From: Rhodococcus sp. B50
GTDB taxonomy: Bacteria; Actinomycetota; Actinomycetes; Mycobacteriales; Mycobacteriaceae
DNA: 64,000 nucleotides
NCBI RefSeq assembly: GCF_013602415.1
Contig: NZ_WPAG02000002.1
Location: 1 to 64,000 of the forward strand
Direction: 5' to 3'
Shown here piece after piece: positions 1-26,537 of this stretch. The translations under genes and the position numbers were made by a program. Within the stretch, counting starts at the first letter, position 1. Every line of letters starts with the position of its first letter. Under the pieces are notes generated by a model, which saw only the letters and a list, made by a program, of their open reading frames with translations, was not told where the DNA came from and made no database searches.

Positions 1-3000
1 GAAGGGTGTGGTGGTCTCGCATGCCGGTGTCGGTGGGGTGATTGCGGCCGAGCGTGAGCATTTCGGGGTCGATGCCTCGTCGCGGGTGTTGCATGTGTGT
101 TCGCCGAGTTTCGATGTGTCGTTGCTCGAGTTGGGGGTGGGGTTTTCGGCGGGGGCGACGGTGGTGGTGGCGCCGGCGGGGGTCGGTGGTGGTCCGGATC
201 TGGCGGATGTGATTGCGTCGCAGTCGGTGTCGCATGTGTTCATGACGCCGGGTGCGTTGGGGTCGATGGATCCTGCCGGGTTGGACGAGTTGCGTGTGGT
301 GGTGGTGGCGGGGGAGTCGTTCACGCCGGATCTGGTGCGGCGGTGGTCGGTGCCGGGTCGGCGGCGGTTCTTCAATGCTTATGGTCCGACGGAGACGACG
401 ATTCTGGCGACGTCGTCGGCGGAGTTGGTGCCGGAGGCGCCGGTGGTGATCGGGTCGGCGATCGCGGGGGTGGGTGCGTTCGTGCTCGACGAGCGTCTGC
501 GTCCGGTGCCCGAGGGTGTGGTGGGGGAGTTGTATGTGGCCGGGGCGCAGGTGGCGCGGGGTTATCACGGTCGGTTCGGGTTGACGGCGGCGCGGTTCGT
601 GGCCGATCCGTTCACTGCGGGTGGTCGGATGTATCGGACGGGGGATCTGGTGCGTCGGGGTGGCGATGGGGTGTTCGAGTATGTGGGGCGTAGCGATTTC
701 CAGGTGAAGATCCGGGGGTTCCGGGTCGAGTTGGGGGAGATCGATGCGGCGTTGTCGGCGGTGCCGGGGGTCGGTTTCGCGGTGACGGTGGGGGCGGTGT
801 TGGCGTCGGGGGAGTCGGCGTTGGTGTCGTATGTGGTGCCCGAGGCGGGGGCGGTGTTGGATCCGGTGCGGGTGCGGGAGTCGGTGGCCGAGGTGGTGCC
901 GGGGTTCATGGTGCCGTCGTTGGTGATGGTGCTCGATCGGGTGCCGTTGACGCCGGTGGGGAAGGTGGATCGGGCGGCGTTGCCGGAGCCGGTGTTCGAG
1001 GTGGCCGAGTATCGGGCGCCGCGGACGCCGATGGAGGTGGCCGTGGCCTCGGAGGTTGCGCAGGTTCTGGGTCTCGAGCGGGTCGGGTTGGATGATTCGT
1101 TCGTCGATCTCGGGGGTAATTCGTTGGCGGCGACGCGGTTGGTGGCGCGGTTGTCGGCGCGGTTGGGGTATCGGGTGGCGGTGCCGGTGGTGTTCGAGGC
1201 GTCGTCGGTGCTGGAGTTGGCGGCGCGGCTCGACGACACCGCCGGTGCCGGTGTCGGTGCCGGTGTCGATGCTGCTGCGGCCGGGGCCGGGGTGGTGTTG
1301 GCGGCGCGGCGGCGTCCGGAGCGGGTGCCGTTGTCGTTGGCGCAGCAACGCATGTGGTTCCTCGGTCGGTTCGATTCCTCTGCGGCATACAATATTCCGA
1401 TCGTCGTACGGTTGACCGGCCGGCTCGACGTCGAGGCGATACGGGCGGCGGTCCGTGATCTCGTCGCCCGGCACGAAACGCTCCGTACCGTCTACCCCGA
1501 GGTCGACGGTGTCCCGGTGCAGGATGTCCTTCCGGTCGAGGCGTTCGTTCCGGATCTCGTCCCGATCGAGGTCGATTCCGGCGACGTGCAGGCCGAGATC
1601 GAAGCCGTCCTGGCGACCCGATTCGACGTCACCCGTGAGGTTCCCGTCCTCGCCCGGCTCCTGCGCTGCAGGAACGGTAGCGAAAGTGGCGACAGTGCAA
1701 CCGATCACGTGCTCGTCGTGGTCGTCCATCACATCGCCGCCGACGGAGCGTCGCTGGCTCCGCTGACCCGCGACCTCGCCGCGTCCTATGCGGCGCGCGC
1801 GGCCGGAACGGTCCCGGATCTCCCGCCGTTGTCCGTCCAGTACGCGGACTACGCACTGTGGCAACGGGACGCGCTCGGAAGCGCGTCCGCCCCCGAGTCG
1901 GTCGCCGCACGGCAGCTCGACTACTGGCGACGCGCCCTCGACGGGTTGCCCGACCAGCTCGACCTGCCCACCGATCGCCCCCGCCCGACGGTGCAGTCGC
2001 ACCGCGGGGGAAGCGTCGACGTCACCGTCGCCGCCCACGTCTACGACCGACTGCGCGAACTCGCCGCGAGCCGGGGTGCGACCCCGTTCATGGTCGTGCA
2101 GGCCGCGTTCGCGGTGATGTTGGCCCGACTGTCCGGGACGCGCGACATCGCGATCGGCACACCCATCGCCGGACGCACCGATCCGCTGCTCGACGATCTC
2201 ATCGGCATGTTCGTCAACACGCTCGTCTTCCGGACGGTGGTGGACGCTGCCGAATCGTTCGAGGAACTCCTCGACCGCAGCCGCACAACGGTGCTGGAGG
2301 CCTTCGACCACGCCGACCTGCCGTTCGAGCGTCTCGTCGAAGCGCTCGATCCCGCCCGCTCCCTGGCCCGGCATCCGCTCTTCCAGGTGGGCCTGTCGTT
2401 CCAGAACCTGGCGCCGTCGCGACTGGAACTCCCGGACCTGGCCGTCGAGAGCCTCGTGCCCGAGACCCGGACGTCGCAGTTCGATCTGCATCTCGTCGTC
2501 GGCGAACACTTCGACCGGGACGGGCGGTGCACCGGTCTGGCCGGTCAGCTCACGTACGCGGCCGACCTGTTCGACGAGGAGACCGCCCGCTCGTTCTCGG
2601 ACATGTTCGCGCGTGTGCTCGATGCGCTCGTCGCCACGCCGTCACGTCCCGTGGGGGACGCCGACATGCTGGGCGCACACCAGCGGTCCCGGGTGCTCGA
2701 GGCCGGCCGGGGCGCGCAGCGTCCACTGGACGCCTGCACCCTTCCCGATCTGTTCCGGGCGCAGGCGGGTCGCCGACCCGACGCGATCGCACTCGTCCAC
2801 GACGGAACATCGATGTCCTACAAGGACTTCGACGATCGTGTGAACCAGTGTGCCCGTGCCCTGATCGCCGCCGGTGTCGGTCCGGAGACCCGGGTCGGCC
2901 TCATGATCGAGCAGTCGGCCGAACTGGTGGTCGCGATGTACGCTGCGTCCGTTGCCGGCGGAGCCTACGTTCCGCTCGACCCGTCCCTGCCGGCCGGACG

Positions 3001-5335
3001 CATCGCGCAGATCGTCGCGGCTGCCGGACCCGCCGTCGTCGTGTGTGCGGGTGCGGAGCCTGCCGCCGGCGATCTCGGCGACGCCGTGGTCATCGACGTC
3101 GACGACCCCGCCCACGCCTCGCTGTCCGCGGCGCCGGTGACCGACGCCGACCGGCGCGGCCCGCTGCAACCGGAGAACATCGCGTACGTGCTGTTCACCT
3201 CCGGCTCGACGGGCGTCCCCAAGGGCGTCGCGGTCACCCACCGCGCGGTGACCAACCAGATGCGGTGGATGCAGGAACGTTTCGGCCTCGGGCCCGACGA
3301 CGTGTCGGTCCTGCACACCCCGGCGACCTTCGACCTGTCCGTCTGGGAGTTCTGGGGCTGGTCGACGTGCGGTGGTCGCCTGGTCGTCGCCGACCGCGGA
3401 CGCCATCCCGATCCTCGTGCCATGACCGCCATGCTCGAGCGCGAAGGGGTCACGACCTTCCACGGCGTTCCGACGATGCTCGACATGCTCCTGTCGGGTG
3501 TGGAGGGGAGACTCCCGTCGACCCTGCGGCACGTGCTGTCCATCGGCGAGTCCCTGCCCGTCGCCACCGCGCAGGCGTTCGCCACGCGCAGCGACGCCGA
3601 GTTGGTGAATCTCTACGGGCCGACGGAAGCGGCCGTCGCGGTGACCGATCATCCGGTGACCGGCGCGGACGTCCACGCCGTTCCGATCGGGACGCCGGTA
3701 TGGAACACCGGGGTCCATGTCCTCGACGACCGCCTCGGCGCGGTCCCGATCGGCACCGTCGGAGAGTTGTACCTCGCCGGGGATCAGCTCGCGCGCGGCT
3801 ATATCGCGCGGGAAGGCGAGACCGCCGGCAGGTTCGTCGCGAATCCCTTCGGCTGCGGAGAACGTCTGTACCGGACCGGCGACCTGGTGCGCTGGGTGAC
3901 CACGGCGCGCGGACCGGAGTTGGAGTACGTCGGCCGGCGGGATCTGCAGGTCAAGATCCGGGGATTCCGGATCGAGCTCGGTGAGATCGAGGACGCATTG
4001 CGCGCGTGCCCCGGAATCATCGCCGCAGCGGCGACGGTGCAGCAGGACGCACGTCGCGGCGACCGCGTGGTGGCCTTCGTCGTCACCGCGGACGGCAGCG
4101 CCCCGGACACCGCCGCACTGCGGACCTCACTGGGCGAGCGGCTGCCGAACTACATGGTTCCGGCCGACATCCGCGCGATCGACTGCTTGCCGAAGGGGAA
4201 CACGGGCAAACTCGACCGGAAGGCCCTCCCGCTCGTCCCGTCCGCACCGACCGGGCATCGTCCGCCTGTCACCGGCGTCGAATCCGTCGTCGCCGAGACG
4301 TTCGGGAAGGTCCTCGGCGTCGAGTCGATCGGGCGCGACGACGACTTCTTCCGGTCGGGCGGTACCTCTCTCGTCGCGGTCCGGGCGGTCAGCGAGCTCG
4401 GGACGGTCCTGGGGCGTCCCGTGCCGCTCGAGTGGTTGTTCGCCCATTCCGTCGTCGCCGAGTTGGCGGAGCGGATCGAACGCGGCGACCGCGACGGTGA
4501 GCAGTCGGCGTCGAACGCGTTCGACGTGGTCTTCCCGCTGCGCACGGGCCTCACCGAGGGCGAACCGGTGTTCTTCGTGCACCCCGTCGTCGGCCTCGCG
4601 TGGGGATTCTCGCGGCTCGCCGAGTTCGTCGACGCCGACCGTCCGGTCTACGGATTGCAATCGCCCGCGTTGTCGGGTACCGAGGAGCTTCCCGGCTCGA
4701 TCCGGGAATGGGCGGCCCTGTACGTGAACGAGATCCGGCGCGCGCACCCCGAAGGGCCCTACCACCTCGTCGGGTGGTCGATGGGCGGGGTGATCGCGCA
4801 CGAGATGGCCGTGCAACTGCAACAGCGGGGAAGTTCGGTCGGCTCGCTCGTCCTGCTCGACGCGCATGTGCCGGCGCCGCTGCCCGAGTCCGTCGATCCG
4901 CAGTCGGTGGCGCTCGCGGCACTGAACGGTCTCGACAACGGCAGTCGCGGTGTCACTTCTGTCGGAGATATCACATCGATTCTCGGGCGTGGCGAAATCG
5001 ACAACGACGTATTTCCGTCCATGGAGTCGTTTCTCGGCGGCATCAGTCATTCGTTCGACGTCCTCGAGCGGCACTGCCCGGGCCGCTTCGACGGCGAGCT
5101 GCTCTTCGTGGGGTCGCGGAGTTCGTCGTCGCCGGAAGGCGATTCCCGCAGGGACTGGACCGAGTTCGTCACCGGGAGGGTGCACCGCCACGACATCGAC
5201 GTCTCGCACTGGGCCATGACGGGAGAGCACGCGTGCCGCACCGTCGGCCCGCTGCTCGCCTCCTGGTGCAATCGTCGAGTATGTCCGAATTGTGAAGCAT
5301 CCGAGCGCGACTCGAAACTTCGTGTCGGCGATTGA
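1..5335 (+). CDS. Non-ribosomal peptide synthetase, 3' part (A-T-C-A-T-TE), 5' end outside window
   Basis: Multimodular peptide synthetase; the reading frame is already open at base 2, inside the A3 motif of an adenylation domain, so the N-terminus is missing. Domains by approximate visible residue: A1 1-330 ([16 protein letters not shown]), carrier T1 340-410 ([12 protein letters not shown], phosphopantetheine Ser), LCL-type condensation 440-870 ([17 protein letters not shown]), A2 910-1410 ([21 protein letters not shown]), T2 1420-1490 (GGTSL), and type I thioesterase 1510-1755 (nucleophile Ser in GWSMGG, His in DVSHW). By eye against GrsA positions the pocket residues are D-V-L-F-V-A-A-I-L for A1 and D-L-W-H-L-I-L-V-A for A2; I cannot assign a substrate to either. 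The TE should release the product by hydrolysis or cyclisation. Codon use changes abruptly near base 1360-1400 (see findings). It is followed 154 nt later by a second synthetase with the same domain order. Confidence 0.93.
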   Translation, partial: KGVVVSHAGVGGVIAAEREHFGVDASSRVLHVCSPSFDVSLLELGVGFSAGATVVVAPAGVGGGPDLADVIASQSVSHVFMTPGALGSMDPAGLDELRVVVVAGESFTPDLVRRWSVPGRRRFFNAYGPTETTILATSSAELVPEAPVVIGSAIAGVGAFVLDERLRPVPEGVVGELYVAGAQVARGYHGRFGLTAARFVADPFTAGGRMYRTGDLVRRGGDGVFEYVGRSDFQVKIRGFRVELGEIDAALSAVPGVGFAVTVGAVLASGESALVSYVVPEAGAVLDPVRVRESVAEVVPGFMVPSLVMVLDRVPLTPVGKVDRAALPEPVFEVAEYRAPRTPMEVAVASEVAQVLGLERVGLDDSFVDLGGNSLAATRLVARLSARLGYRVAVPVVFEASSVLELAARLDDTAGAGVGAGVDAAAAGAGVVLAARRRPERVPLSLAQQRMWFLGRFDSSAAYNIPIVVRLTGRLDVEAIRAAVRDLVARHETLRTVYPEVDGVPVQDVLPVEAFVPDLVPIEVDSGDVQAEIEAVLATRFDVTREVPVLARLLRCRNGSESGDSATDHVLVVVVHHIAADGASLAPLTRDLAASYAARAAGTVPDLPPLSVQYADYALWQRDALGSASAPESVAARQLDYWRRALDGLPDQLDLPTDRPRPTVQSHRGGSVDVTVAAHVYDRLRELAASRGATPFMVVQAAFAVMLARLSGTRDIAIGTPIAGRTDPLLDDLIGMFVNTLVFRTVVDAAESFEELLDRSRTTVLEAFDHADLPFERLVEALDPARSLARHPLFQVGLSFQNLAPSRLELPDLAVESLVPETRTSQFDLHLVVGEHFDRDGRCTGLAGQLTYAADLFDEETARSFSDMFARVLDALVATPSRPVGDADMLGAHQRSRVLEAGRGAQRPLDACTLPDLFRAQAGRRPDAIALVHDGTSMSYKDFDDRVNQCARALIAAGVGPETRVGLMIEQSAELVVAMYAASVAGGAYVPLDPSLPAGRIAQIVAAAGPAVVVCAGAEPAAGDLGDAVVIDVDDPAHASLSAAPVTDADRRGPLQPENIAYVLFTSGSTGVPKGVAVTHRAVTNQMRWMQERFGLGPDDVSVLHTPATFDLSVWEFWGWSTCGGRLVVADRGRHPDPRAMTAMLEREGVTTFHGVPTMLDMLLSGVEGRLPSTLRHVLSIGESLPVATAQAFATRSDAELVNLYGPTEAAVAVTDHPVTGADVHAVPIGTPVWNTGVHVLDDRLGAVPIGTVGELYLAGDQLARGYIAREGETAGRFVANPFGCGERLYRTGDLVRWVTTARGPELEYVGRRDLQVKIRGFRIELGEIEDALRACPGIIAAAATVQQDARRGDRVVAFVVTADGSAPDTAALRTSLGERLPNYMVPADIRAIDCLPKGNTGKLDRKALPLVPSAPTGHRPPVTGVESVVAETFGKVLGVESIGRDDDFFRSGGTSLVAVRAVSELGTVLGRPVPLEWLFAHSVVAELAERIERGDRDGEQSASNAFDVVFPLRTGLTEGEPVFFVHPVVGLAWGFSRLAEFVDADRPVYGLQSPALSGTEELPGSIREWAALYVNEIRRAHPEGPYHLVGWSMGGVIAHEMAVQLQQRGSSVGSLVLLDAHVPAPLPESVDPQSVALAALNGLDNGSRGVTSVGDITSILGRGEIDNDVFPSMESFLGGISHSFDVLERHCPGRFDGELLFVGSRSSSSPEGDSRRDWTEFVTGRVHRHDIDVSHWAMTGEHACRTVGPLLASWCNRRVCPNCEASERDSKLRVGD

Positions 5336-5489
5336 AGTGGCAACGTCTGTACTACTGTGAAAGACTCGTGTAGTTCGGCGAACGTGAACGGGCAGTCGGG
5401 GGCCTGATCACGTCGATGAGCCAGAGCGCGTGCCGATTTCGGCGTGCGTTCATCAGCCGTACCATCCCCGGCGCGAAGCGGGGAGTGGT

Positions 5490-8400
5490 ATGACGACGAA
5501 TGCGATGGACTTCGACTCGGCCCACTCGGACGGGGATTCGGCTTCCGGAATCCGTCCGTCGGACCGGCCTCGAAGGTTGCGCCGTAGCGCACCGACCGCA
5601 CTGTTGCCTCATCTGCTCGCCGTTGCCGTCGAACGGAATCCGGACGGCACCGCCGTCGTCTCCGAATCCGGGGCTCTCGCCTACCGCGAACTCGACGCCG
5701 AATCGTCACGCCTTGCGCGTCTTCTCATCTCGCGCGGAATCGGCCCCGAGGACCGCGTTGCGCTCGTCCTCACACGGTCGATCGAATCCGTCCTCGCGAC
5801 CTGGGCCGTGGCGAAGACCGGTGCGGCGTTCGTGCCCGTCGACCCCACTTATCCTGCCGATCGCGTCGCGTACATGCTGGGCGATTCGGGTGCCGGACTC
5901 GTCCTGACCACCGAGGCCCACGCCGACGCGGTGACCGTCGACGTGGCCGCTCTCGTGCTCGACTCGGCGGAGGTGCGCGCCGAGACGGCCGAGATGTCGC
6001 CGGATCCCGTCTTCTTCGACGAGCGCATCGGTGTCGTGCACGCGGACAACACCGCGTACGTGATCTACACATCCGGTTCGACCGGCCGCCCCAAGGGCGT
6101 CGTGGTGACGCACTCCGGTCTCGGCAACTTCTGCGCCGAGCAGGTGGAGCGCTACGGCCTGTCGCCGCAGTCGCGCACATTGCATTTCGCGTCACCGAGT
6201 TTCGACGCGTCCGTGCTGGAACTGCTGATGGCCGTGGGTGCGTCGTCGACCATGGTCGTCGCCCCGCCGTCCGTCTTCGGGGGCTCGGAATTCGCGGATT
6301 TCGTGCTGCAGCACGGGGTCACCCACGCGTTCGTCACGCCGGCGGCTCTGGCCTCGGTGGACCCGGCCGGCCTCGACGTGCTCGGCACCGTCGTCGTGGG
6401 CGGCGAGGCGTGCCCGCCCGAACTGGTGTCGCGGTGGGCGCCGGGACGTCGCTTCCACAACGGGTACGGCCCGACCGAGACGACGATCATGTCGAACATC
6501 TCCGATGCGCTCGCCCCGGGCGAGAAGGTGACGATCGGACCGCCGATCCGCAATGTCGCGGAGGCCGTGCTCGATTCGCGACTGCATCCCGTTCCCGTCG
6601 GGGTCGCCGGCGAACTCTACGTCGCCGGACCCGGTCTGGCCCGTGGATATCTGGGACGGCCCGCGCTGACGGCGGCGAGGTTCGTCGCGGCACCGGGAGG
6701 CGGGCGGATGTACCGCACCGGCGACGTCGTGCGAGGGCCGGAAACGACCTCCTCGGGCATCGTCTACCTGGGCCGTAACGACTTCCAGGTGAAGGTCCGC
6801 GGATTCCGCATCGAACTCGGGGAGATCGACGCCGCACTTGCGTCCTTCCCCGGGGTGGACTTCGCACTCACCGTCGGCCGCGAGACACCGGCCGGAGAGA
6901 CACAACTCGTCTCCTACGTGCACGGCACCGACGGTCCCCTCGATCCGGGCAGTCTCGTGGAGCATGTGGCCGGGCTGCTCCCGGCATACATGGTTCCCGC
7001 CGCGGTCGTGCCGCTCGACCGCATCCCGCTGACCCCGTCCGGAAAGATCGATCGCGCAGCGCTTCCCGAGGTGGGAGCGACCGCCGCCGAGTTCCGGGCT
7101 CCGGTCACCGATTCCGAGAAGGCCGTCGCGGACGTCTTCGCCGACGTCCTCGGGCTCGATCACGTCGGACTCGACGACGACTTCTTCGATCTCGGTGGCA
7201 ACTCGCTGCTCGCGACGTCCGTGGTGGGACGCATCCGGGCGCGGCTCGGCGTCGCCGTCCGCGCGGCCGCGCTGTTCGATGAGCCGACCGTCGAGGCACT
7301 CGCCCGGCACGTCGCGGCGACCACCTCCATCCGCGCGGTGCCGCTCGTCGCGGGCCCGCGACCCGCACACCTGCCGCTGTCCTACGCGCAGCAGCGCATG
7401 TGGTTCCTCAACCGCCTCGACCCCGAATCCGCCCTGTACAACATCCCGCTCGCGGTGCGTCTGGTCGGGGCGCTCGACGTCGACGTGATGCGTGCGGCAT
7501 TCGCCGACCTCGTCGAACGTCACGAGACACTCCGTACCGTCTATCCCGAGATCGACGGCGTGGGGGAGCAGCGCATCCTCGAGCCGCACGCGCGGGTCGC
7601 CGACGTGTCGGTCGAACAGGTGTCGGTCGACGAACTGCCGGAGCATCTCGCGCGCGTCGCCGGCCGCGGATTCGACGTGACCGCCGAGGTTCCCGTCCGC
7701 GCACATCTGTTCGCGACGGCACCCGACGAGCACATCCTCGTCCTCGTCCTACATCACATCGCCGGTGACGGCACCTCGCTCGCACCTCTTGTGCGCGACC
7801 TCGTGACCGCCTACACGGCGCGACTGGCCGGGCATGCGCCCGGCTGGGCCCCGCTGCCGGTGCAGTACGCCGACTACACGCTCTGGCAGCGGGAAGTGCT
7901 CGGTACCGACGACGATCCCGAATCCGTCGCGGGCCGTCAGCTCGCGTACTGGACCGAAGCGCTCGGCGGTGTCCCCGAGCACCTCGATCTCGCCACCGAT
8001 CACGTGCGTCCCCCGATCCTCGGCGCGGGTGGCGGTGCCGTGCGGGTCGAACTGGACGGCGACGTCCACGAGGCGATCACCGCGCTCGCCCGCCGGGCGG
8101 GCGCCACCCCGTTCATGGTGGTACACGCCGCTCTCGCCGCGCTGCTCGCGCGCCTGTCGAACACCCACGACGTCGTGATCGGCACCCCCGTCGCCGGACG
8201 TCCGGCGCCCGAACTCGACGGTGTCGTGGGCATGTTCGTCAACATGCTCGCGCTGCGCACCGAGGTCGATCTCGGCGGCACCTTCGCCGATCTGCTCGAG
8301 CAGGCGCGCGGCGTCGACGTCGCGGCCTTCGACCACGCCGACATCCCGTTCGAGCGACTCGTCGAGGTGCTCGACCCCGTCCGGTCCCCGTCCCGCCATC

Positions 8401-11321
8401 CCCTCTTCCAGGTGGGCCTGTCGTACCACAACTTCGCGGTCGACGCGCTCGAGCTGCCGGGCCTGCGCGTGGAGGCTCTCGACGCCTCGTCCTCGTCGGT
8501 CCGTTTCGACCTCCACGTGACGATCGCCGACAAGGGCATCGACGGAGGACCGGGCGGATTCGACATCGAATTCGGTTATGCCACCGACCTGTTCGAGGAA
8601 GCCTCGATCCGGCGCATGGTCGACCGCTATCTGCGTATCCTGCGGGTCGTCGCCGAGGACCCCGACGTCGTGGTCGGCGACATCGACCTGCACGATCCCG
8701 ACCAGCTTGCCGCCATGCTCGAAGCGTGGGAGGCCGAGCAGATCGCGGTGGGCCCGGGTCGGACACTCGCCGACCTGTTCGCCGACCAGGTCCGCGCAAC
8801 GCCCACCGCGTGCGCGCTCGTCGACGCGAACGGCGAACTCACCTACCGCGAATTCGCCGACCGGGTCCGTCGTCTCGCCCGGCTGCTGATCGAGGAGGGA
8901 GTGGGTCCGGAGACGGTCGTCGCGCTCCCGATCCGACGCTCGATCGATCTCGTCGTCGCGATGTACGCCGTCGTCGAGGCGGGAGGTGCGTACCTGCCGC
9001 TCGACCCCGACCATCCGCGCGACCGTGTCGAGTACATCGTCGAATCGGCGGATCCGGCGTGTGTCCTCACCACGAGCCGCGACGGCGTCGACCTGCCCGG
9101 CGACCGCCCGGTCATCGAGGTCGACACGGTCGATCTCACCGCCTACAGCGGCCGGGAGATCCGCAATGCCGATCGCCTCGCCCCGTTGCGCGCCGGCAAC
9201 GCGGCCTACGTGATCTACACCTCCGGGTCCACGGGACGCCCGAAGGGTGTCGTCGTCTCGCACGAGGCGATCGTCAACCAGCTCGTCTGGAAGCGGAAGG
9301 AATACCACCTCGGCGTAGGCGACGCCGTCCTGCTCAAGACCGCGGCGACCTTCGACCTGTCGGTGTGGGAGTTCTGGTCGTCGCTCACCTCCGGTGCGAA
9401 GCTCGTCGTCGCCGCACCCGACGGGCACCGGGATCCGGCCTACCTCAACGACCTGATCCGGCGTGAGCACGTGACGACCCTGCACGTCGTGCCGTCGATG
9501 CTCGACGCCCTGCTCGACGACGCGGACGGCGAGCTGCCCGAGTCGTTGCGACGGGTGCTGGCGATCGGGGAGGTTCTCCCCGTCGACACCGCCGAACGCA
9601 CCCTCGAACGATCGCACACCGATCTCGTCAACCTTTACGGCCCGACCGAAGCGGCCGTCTCCGTGACCGCGCACCGTGTCACCGAGACGGGGGAGAGCTC
9701 CGTTCCGATCGGCGGTCCGATCCCCAACACGCAGGTGTTCGTCCTCGACGAACGACTGCACCCGGTGCCGCCGGGCGTAGCCGGAGAGCTCTACCTCGCC
9801 GGAACCCAGCTCGCCCGCGGCTATTCCGGGCGTCCGGAGCTGACCGCCGAGCGGTTCGTGGCGAATCCCTTCGGTGAGCCCGGCACGCGCCTCTACCGCA
9901 CCGGAGACCTCGTGCGCTGGCGGTTCGACGACGATCAACTCTCGGGCACGCTCGAATACCTCGACCGGGCCGACTTCCAGGTGAAGGTGCGCGGATTCCG
10001 CATCGAGCTGGGGGAGATCGAGTCGGCGCTGCGTGCACTGCCGCAGATCCGCGATGCGGTGGCGACGGTGCAGCACGGTGACCGGATCGTCGCGTTCGTC
10101 GTCCCGGCCGCGGGAACACCCGACATCACGTCCATCCGTGCCGCGCTGGCCCGGACGCTGCCGTCCTACATGGTCCCGCAGGGCTTCGTGACACTCGACG
10201 CGCTTCCTCTCAACGTCAACGGCAAGGTCGATCGCAAGGCACTCCCGGAGGCGGAGGTCGTCACGGCGCCGTACCGCGCTCCGCGCACCGACACGGAGAC
10301 GGCAGTGGCGTCGGTGTACGCCGAAGTGCTCGGCAGCGACGAGCCGGCCGGTCTCGACGACGACTTCTTCGGAATCGGCGGCACTTCGCTCAGCGCGGTC
10401 AAGGTCGCCGCGCGCCTGCGCGACCGGCTCGACGCCCACGTCGAGCTGCCGTGGCTGTTCCTGCATCCGGGCGTGGAGGAACTCGCCGCGCGGATCGATT
10501 CCCACAGCACCTCCGAGACGAACACGCTCGGCAACGCCGGTCTCGACCCGCTGCTGCCCCTGCGTTCCGGTGGGGACGGTGCACCGGTGTTCTGCATCCA
10601 CCCGGTCACCGGACTCGCGTGGGGTTTCGCCGGCCTCGTCCCGTACCTCGGAGACCGTCCGGTCTACGGCCTGCAGTCGCCCGCGCTCGGCGAGACGGGC
10701 AACCTGCCCGACGACATCGGTAGCTGGGCGGACGAGTACGTCCGGCTCATCCGGCAGACGCACCCCCATGGCCCCTACCATCTCGTCGGATGGTCCATGG
10801 GTGGCATGCTGGCCCACGCCGTCGCCGTCCGTCTGCGGCGTGCGGGGGAGCAGGTCCCGACCCTCACGATCCTCGACGCCTACCCCGAGGCCGGAGTTGT
10901 CGCCGCCGGAACGCAGGTGACCGCACCGACCATCGCGAACGTGCTCGGCATTCCGGTGGACGGCCCGGCTGCGGATGTTCCCCTCACCGAACTCACCGCC
11001 GAAAGCGCGCAGGAAGTGGTGCAGGCCCTGCCCGCTCCGTTCGACAGCCTGTCGCCGGAGCGGATCACGCGGATCGTCGAGGGGGTCCGGCACTCGTACT
11101 CGGTTCTCGCGGCGCATCGTCCCGAGGTCTACGACGGGGACCTGACCGTCTTCGTCGCCGAGGCCGATCGTCCGATGTCCTCCACCGAGGCCTGGTATCC
11201 CTACGTGAACGGCCTGGTGACCACGCGCGAGGTGCCGGTCTCCCATTGGGACATGGCAACGAGAAAGGCGTGGGCGATCATCGGCCCCGCGATCGGCCGC
11301 CGTCTCGACGAGAGGCGCTGA
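5490..11321 (+). CDS. Dimodular non-ribosomal peptide synthetase (A-T-C-A-T-TE)
   Basis: A 1943-residue synthetase with two complete modules and its own release domain. Domains by approximate residue: Arg-rich N-terminal tail 1-33, A1 35-520, T1 533-603 ([13 protein letters not shown]), LCL condensation 627-1070 ([17 protein letters not shown]), A2 1093-1580, T2 1593-1663 (GIGGTSLS), TE 1687-1933 (GWSMGG, His in VSHWD). There is no N-terminal condensation domain, so module 1 is a loading module. Pocket residues by eye are D-A-L-F-V-G-G-I-M for A1 (hydrophobic lining) and D-L-W-H-L-I-L-V-S for A2. The A2 pocket differs from A2 of the preceding gene at one position. ATG 5490 was preferred because GGGGAG lies 4 nt upstream; an in-frame GTG at 5430 would add 20 residues. 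No MbtH-like gene or phosphopantetheinyl transferase is in the window. The peptide product is unknown. Confidence 0.93.
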   Translation: MTTNAMDFDSAHSDGDSASGIRPSDRPRRLRRSAPTALLPHLLAVAVERNPDGTAVVSESGALAYRELDAESSRLARLLISRGIGPEDRVALVLTRSIESVLATWAVAKTGAAFVPVDPTYPADRVAYMLGDSGAGLVLTTEAHADAVTVDVAALVLDSAEVRAETAEMSPDPVFFDERIGVVHADNTAYVIYTSGSTGRPKGVVVTHSGLGNFCAEQVERYGLSPQSRTLHFASPSFDASVLELLMAVGASSTMVVAPPSVFGGSEFADFVLQHGVTHAFVTPAALASVDPAGLDVLGTVVVGGEACPPELVSRWAPGRRFHNGYGPTETTIMSNISDALAPGEKVTIGPPIRNVAEAVLDSRLHPVPVGVAGELYVAGPGLARGYLGRPALTAARFVAAPGGGRMYRTGDVVRGPETTSSGIVYLGRNDFQVKVRGFRIELGEIDAALASFPGVDFALTVGRETPAGETQLVSYVHGTDGPLDPGSLVEHVAGLLPAYMVPAAVVPLDRIPLTPSGKIDRAALPEVGATAAEFRAPVTDSEKAVADVFADVLGLDHVGLDDDFFDLGGNSLLATSVVGRIRARLGVAVRAAALFDEPTVEALARHVAATTSIRAVPLVAGPRPAHLPLSYAQQRMWFLNRLDPESALYNIPLAVRLVGALDVDVMRAAFADLVERHETLRTVYPEIDGVGEQRILEPHARVADVSVEQVSVDELPEHLARVAGRGFDVTAEVPVRAHLFATAPDEHILVLVLHHIAGDGTSLAPLVRDLVTAYTARLAGHAPGWAPLPVQYADYTLWQREVLGTDDDPESVAGRQLAYWTEALGGVPEHLDLATDHVRPPILGAGGGAVRVELDGDVHEAITALARRAGATPFMVVHAALAALLARLSNTHDVVIGTPVAGRPAPELDGVVGMFVNMLALRTEVDLGGTFADLLEQARGVDVAAFDHADIPFERLVEVLDPVRSPSRHPLFQVGLSYHNFAVDALELPGLRVEALDASSSSVRFDLHVTIADKGIDGGPGGFDIEFGYATDLFEEASIRRMVDRYLRILRVVAEDPDVVVGDIDLHDPDQLAAMLEAWEAEQIAVGPGRTLADLFADQVRATPTACALVDANGELTYREFADRVRRLARLLIEEGVGPETVVALPIRRSIDLVVAMYAVVEAGGAYLPLDPDHPRDRVEYIVESADPACVLTTSRDGVDLPGDRPVIEVDTVDLTAYSGREIRNADRLAPLRAGNAAYVIYTSGSTGRPKGVVVSHEAIVNQLVWKRKEYHLGVGDAVLLKTAATFDLSVWEFWSSLTSGAKLVVAAPDGHRDPAYLNDLIRREHVTTLHVVPSMLDALLDDADGELPESLRRVLAIGEVLPVDTAERTLERSHTDLVNLYGPTEAAVSVTAHRVTETGESSVPIGGPIPNTQVFVLDERLHPVPPGVAGELYLAGTQLARGYSGRPELTAERFVANPFGEPGTRLYRTGDLVRWRFDDDQLSGTLEYLDRADFQVKVRGFRIELGEIESALRALPQIRDAVATVQHGDRIVAFVVPAAGTPDITSIRAALARTLPSYMVPQGFVTLDALPLNVNGKVDRKALPEAEVVTAPYRAPRTDTETAVASVYAEVLGSDEPAGLDDDFFGIGGTSLSAVKVAARLRDRLDAHVELPWLFLHPGVEELAARIDSHSTSETNTLGNAGLDPLLPLRSGGDGAPVFCIHPVTGLAWGFAGLVPYLGDRPVYGLQSPALGETGNLPDDIGSWADEYVRLIRQTHPHGPYHLVGWSMGGMLAHAVAVRLRRAGEQVPTLTILDAYPEAGVVAAGTQVTAPTIANVLGIPVDGPAADVPLTELTAESAQEVVQALPAPFDSLSPERITRIVEGVRHSYSVLAAHRPEVYDGDLTVFVAEADRPMSSTEAWYPYVNGLVTTREVPVSHWDMATRKAWAIIGPAIGRRLDERR

Positions 11322-11423
11322 CCAGCCACAACTCGACATCCCTCCACCGTGGGGCGGCCCCGACCGGGTCGTCCCACCGTGGCGTGCGTGCCCACAGCCG
11401 TAACATGGCTCCCCGGTCGCCGA

Positions 11424-11461
11424 TGCTCTAATGGGCACATGACCGCCCGGTAACAACCGGG
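11424..11461 (+). promoter_or_regulatory. Possible extended -10 promoter and leader hairpin of the large NRPS gene
   Basis: TGC-TCTAAT at 11424-11432 matches an extended -10 (TGn plus five of six TATAAT bases). I see no good -35. Downstream, CCCGGT/ACCGGG (11446-11461, AACA loop) could form a small leader hairpin before the AGGGA ribosome binding site at about 11488. This is pattern matching only, since promoter consensus in these bacteria is loose. Confidence 0.3.
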
Positions 11462-11501
11462 GGGTCGCGGCCGGAACGGGACATACGAGGGATCGGGACC
11501 A

Positions 11502-25256
<13,755 letters not shown>

Positions 25257-25365
25257 TGTGCACGAACGATTCGTCGATACACGTTGTGCTGCGCCGGACG
25301 GCGCGCCTCGGCCCGCCCGAGGTCTGTAGCCCACGCCCGGAAGCGGGTCTGAGGAGGTTGTCGGA

Positions 25366-26436
25366 ATGAAGGTTGTCCAGTCGAGGACGCGGGCTCGGAA
25401 GACGAAGTTCGCTGCGGTGTCCGCAGCGGTCGTCGCCCTGCCGTTGTTCTTCGGCGGCGTGACCGCCGGAGCGGATCCGGTCGCGGATACGCTTCAGCCG
25501 ATCGAGTCGGTGACCAGTGAGAACGGCTCGAAGATCACCCGCATCGAGAACTACGGCGAGCAGCAGCTGCTGGTCTACGTGTACTCCGCCTCGATGGACG
25601 AGGAGATCCTGCTCGACGTCTGGCGTCCGGCCGACACGAGCGAGCCGCGCCCGACGTTGTACCTCCTCAACGGTGCCGGTGGCGGCGAGGACAGCGCCAC
25701 CTGGCGCTTCCGCACCGACGCGATCGAGTTCTTCAAGGACAAGAACGTCAATGTCGTCTCGCCGGTCGGTGGCAAGTGGAGCTACTACACCGACTGGAAG
25801 AACGAGGACCCGGTCCTCGGCGTCAACAAGTGGGAGACCTTCCTGACGAAGGAGATCCCGCCCCTGATCGACGCCGCGCTGGGCACCGACGGCGTCAACG
25901 CGATCGCCGGTCTGTCGTCCTCCGGTACGTCGGTCCTGCAGCTGCCCATCGCTGCTCCCGGCCTGTACCAGGGTGTCGCGGCCTACAGCGGTTGCGCCCA
26001 GACCTCCGACCCGATCGGCCAGCAGTTCGTCAAGCTCGTCGTCGAGACCTGGGGTGGCGGCGACACCCGCAACATGTGGGGCGAACTGGACGATCCCGCC
26101 TGGGTCGAGAACGACCCGTACGTGCACGCCGAGGAGCTGCGCGGACTCGATCTGTACATCTCCAACGGCACCGGCCTGCCCGGGCGCTACGACACCCTCG
26201 CCGGCCCGCAGATCGACGGTGAGGTCGACGTGCTCGCCAACCAGATCATCGTCGGCGGCGTCATCGAGGCGGCGACCAACTACTGCACGCACAATCTCCG
26301 TACCCGCCTCGACGAGCTCGATATCCCCGCCACGTTCAACTTCCGCGACTCCGGCACCCACTCCTGGGGTTACTGGCAGGACGACCTGAAGGATTCGTGG
26401 CCGGTGCTCGAGAAGGCACTCGGCCTGACCTCCTAG
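25366..26436 (+). CDS. Secreted mycolyltransferase / antigen-85-type esterase
   Basis: A 356-residue alpha/beta-hydrolase of the antigen 85 family, which transfers mycolic acids between trehalose esters and arabinogalactan (or proteins) in the cell envelope. A basic N-terminus and hydrophobic stretch (residues about 14-36, cleavage near AGA-DP) indicate secretion. The likely triad is Ser184 (GLSSSG), Glu301 (VGGVIEA) and His332 (GTHSWGYW). The two-cysteine spacing (YSGC and NYC) and the YLLNGAGGG, NVVSPVGG and YYTDW motifs are also typical. ATG start with a strong GAGGAGG site. It lies 109 nt after the large NRPS gene, with no terminator visible between them, and ends at a strong terminator. 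It is clearly paralogous to the gene at 50573. Whether it acts on lipids or on small proteins cannot be told from sequence. Confidence 0.9.
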   Translation: MKVVQSRTRARKTKFAAVSAAVVALPLFFGGVTAGADPVADTLQPIESVTSENGSKITRIENYGEQQLLVYVYSASMDEEILLDVWRPADTSEPRPTLYLLNGAGGGEDSATWRFRTDAIEFFKDKNVNVVSPVGGKWSYYTDWKNEDPVLGVNKWETFLTKEIPPLIDAALGTDGVNAIAGLSSSGTSVLQLPIAAPGLYQGVAAYSGCAQTSDPIGQQFVKLVVETWGGGDTRNMWGELDDPAWVENDPYVHAEELRGLDLYISNGTGLPGRYDTLAGPQIDGEVDVLANQIIVGGVIEAATNYCTHNLRTRLDELDIPATFNFRDSGTHSWGYWQDDLKDSWPVLEKALGLTS

Positions 26437-26474
26437 GTCCTGCCCCGACAGGCCGGTCCTCGCGACCACACGGG

Positions 26475-26511
26475 AAGGCCTCTCTCCGCCCTAGCGGAGA
26501 GGGGCCTTTTT
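26475..26511 (+). terminator. Rho-independent terminator after the mycolyltransferase gene
   Basis: A 15-bp stem (left arm 26475-26489, right arm 26494-26508, one G:T wobble, 4-nt loop CCTA) runs into a run of five T (26507-26511). It is the most classical terminator in the window and separates the NRPS/mycolyltransferase unit from the convergent ABC exporter genes. Confidence 0.88.
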
Positions 26512-26537
26512 CGATCCCGTGCCGGGCGGGGGTGAGC

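Noticed and set aside
1225..1310. Gly/Ala/Val-rich low-complexity stretch after T1 of the first NRPS
   Set aside because: Interpreted as an ordinary inter-domain linker built of short repeats rather than a new domain.
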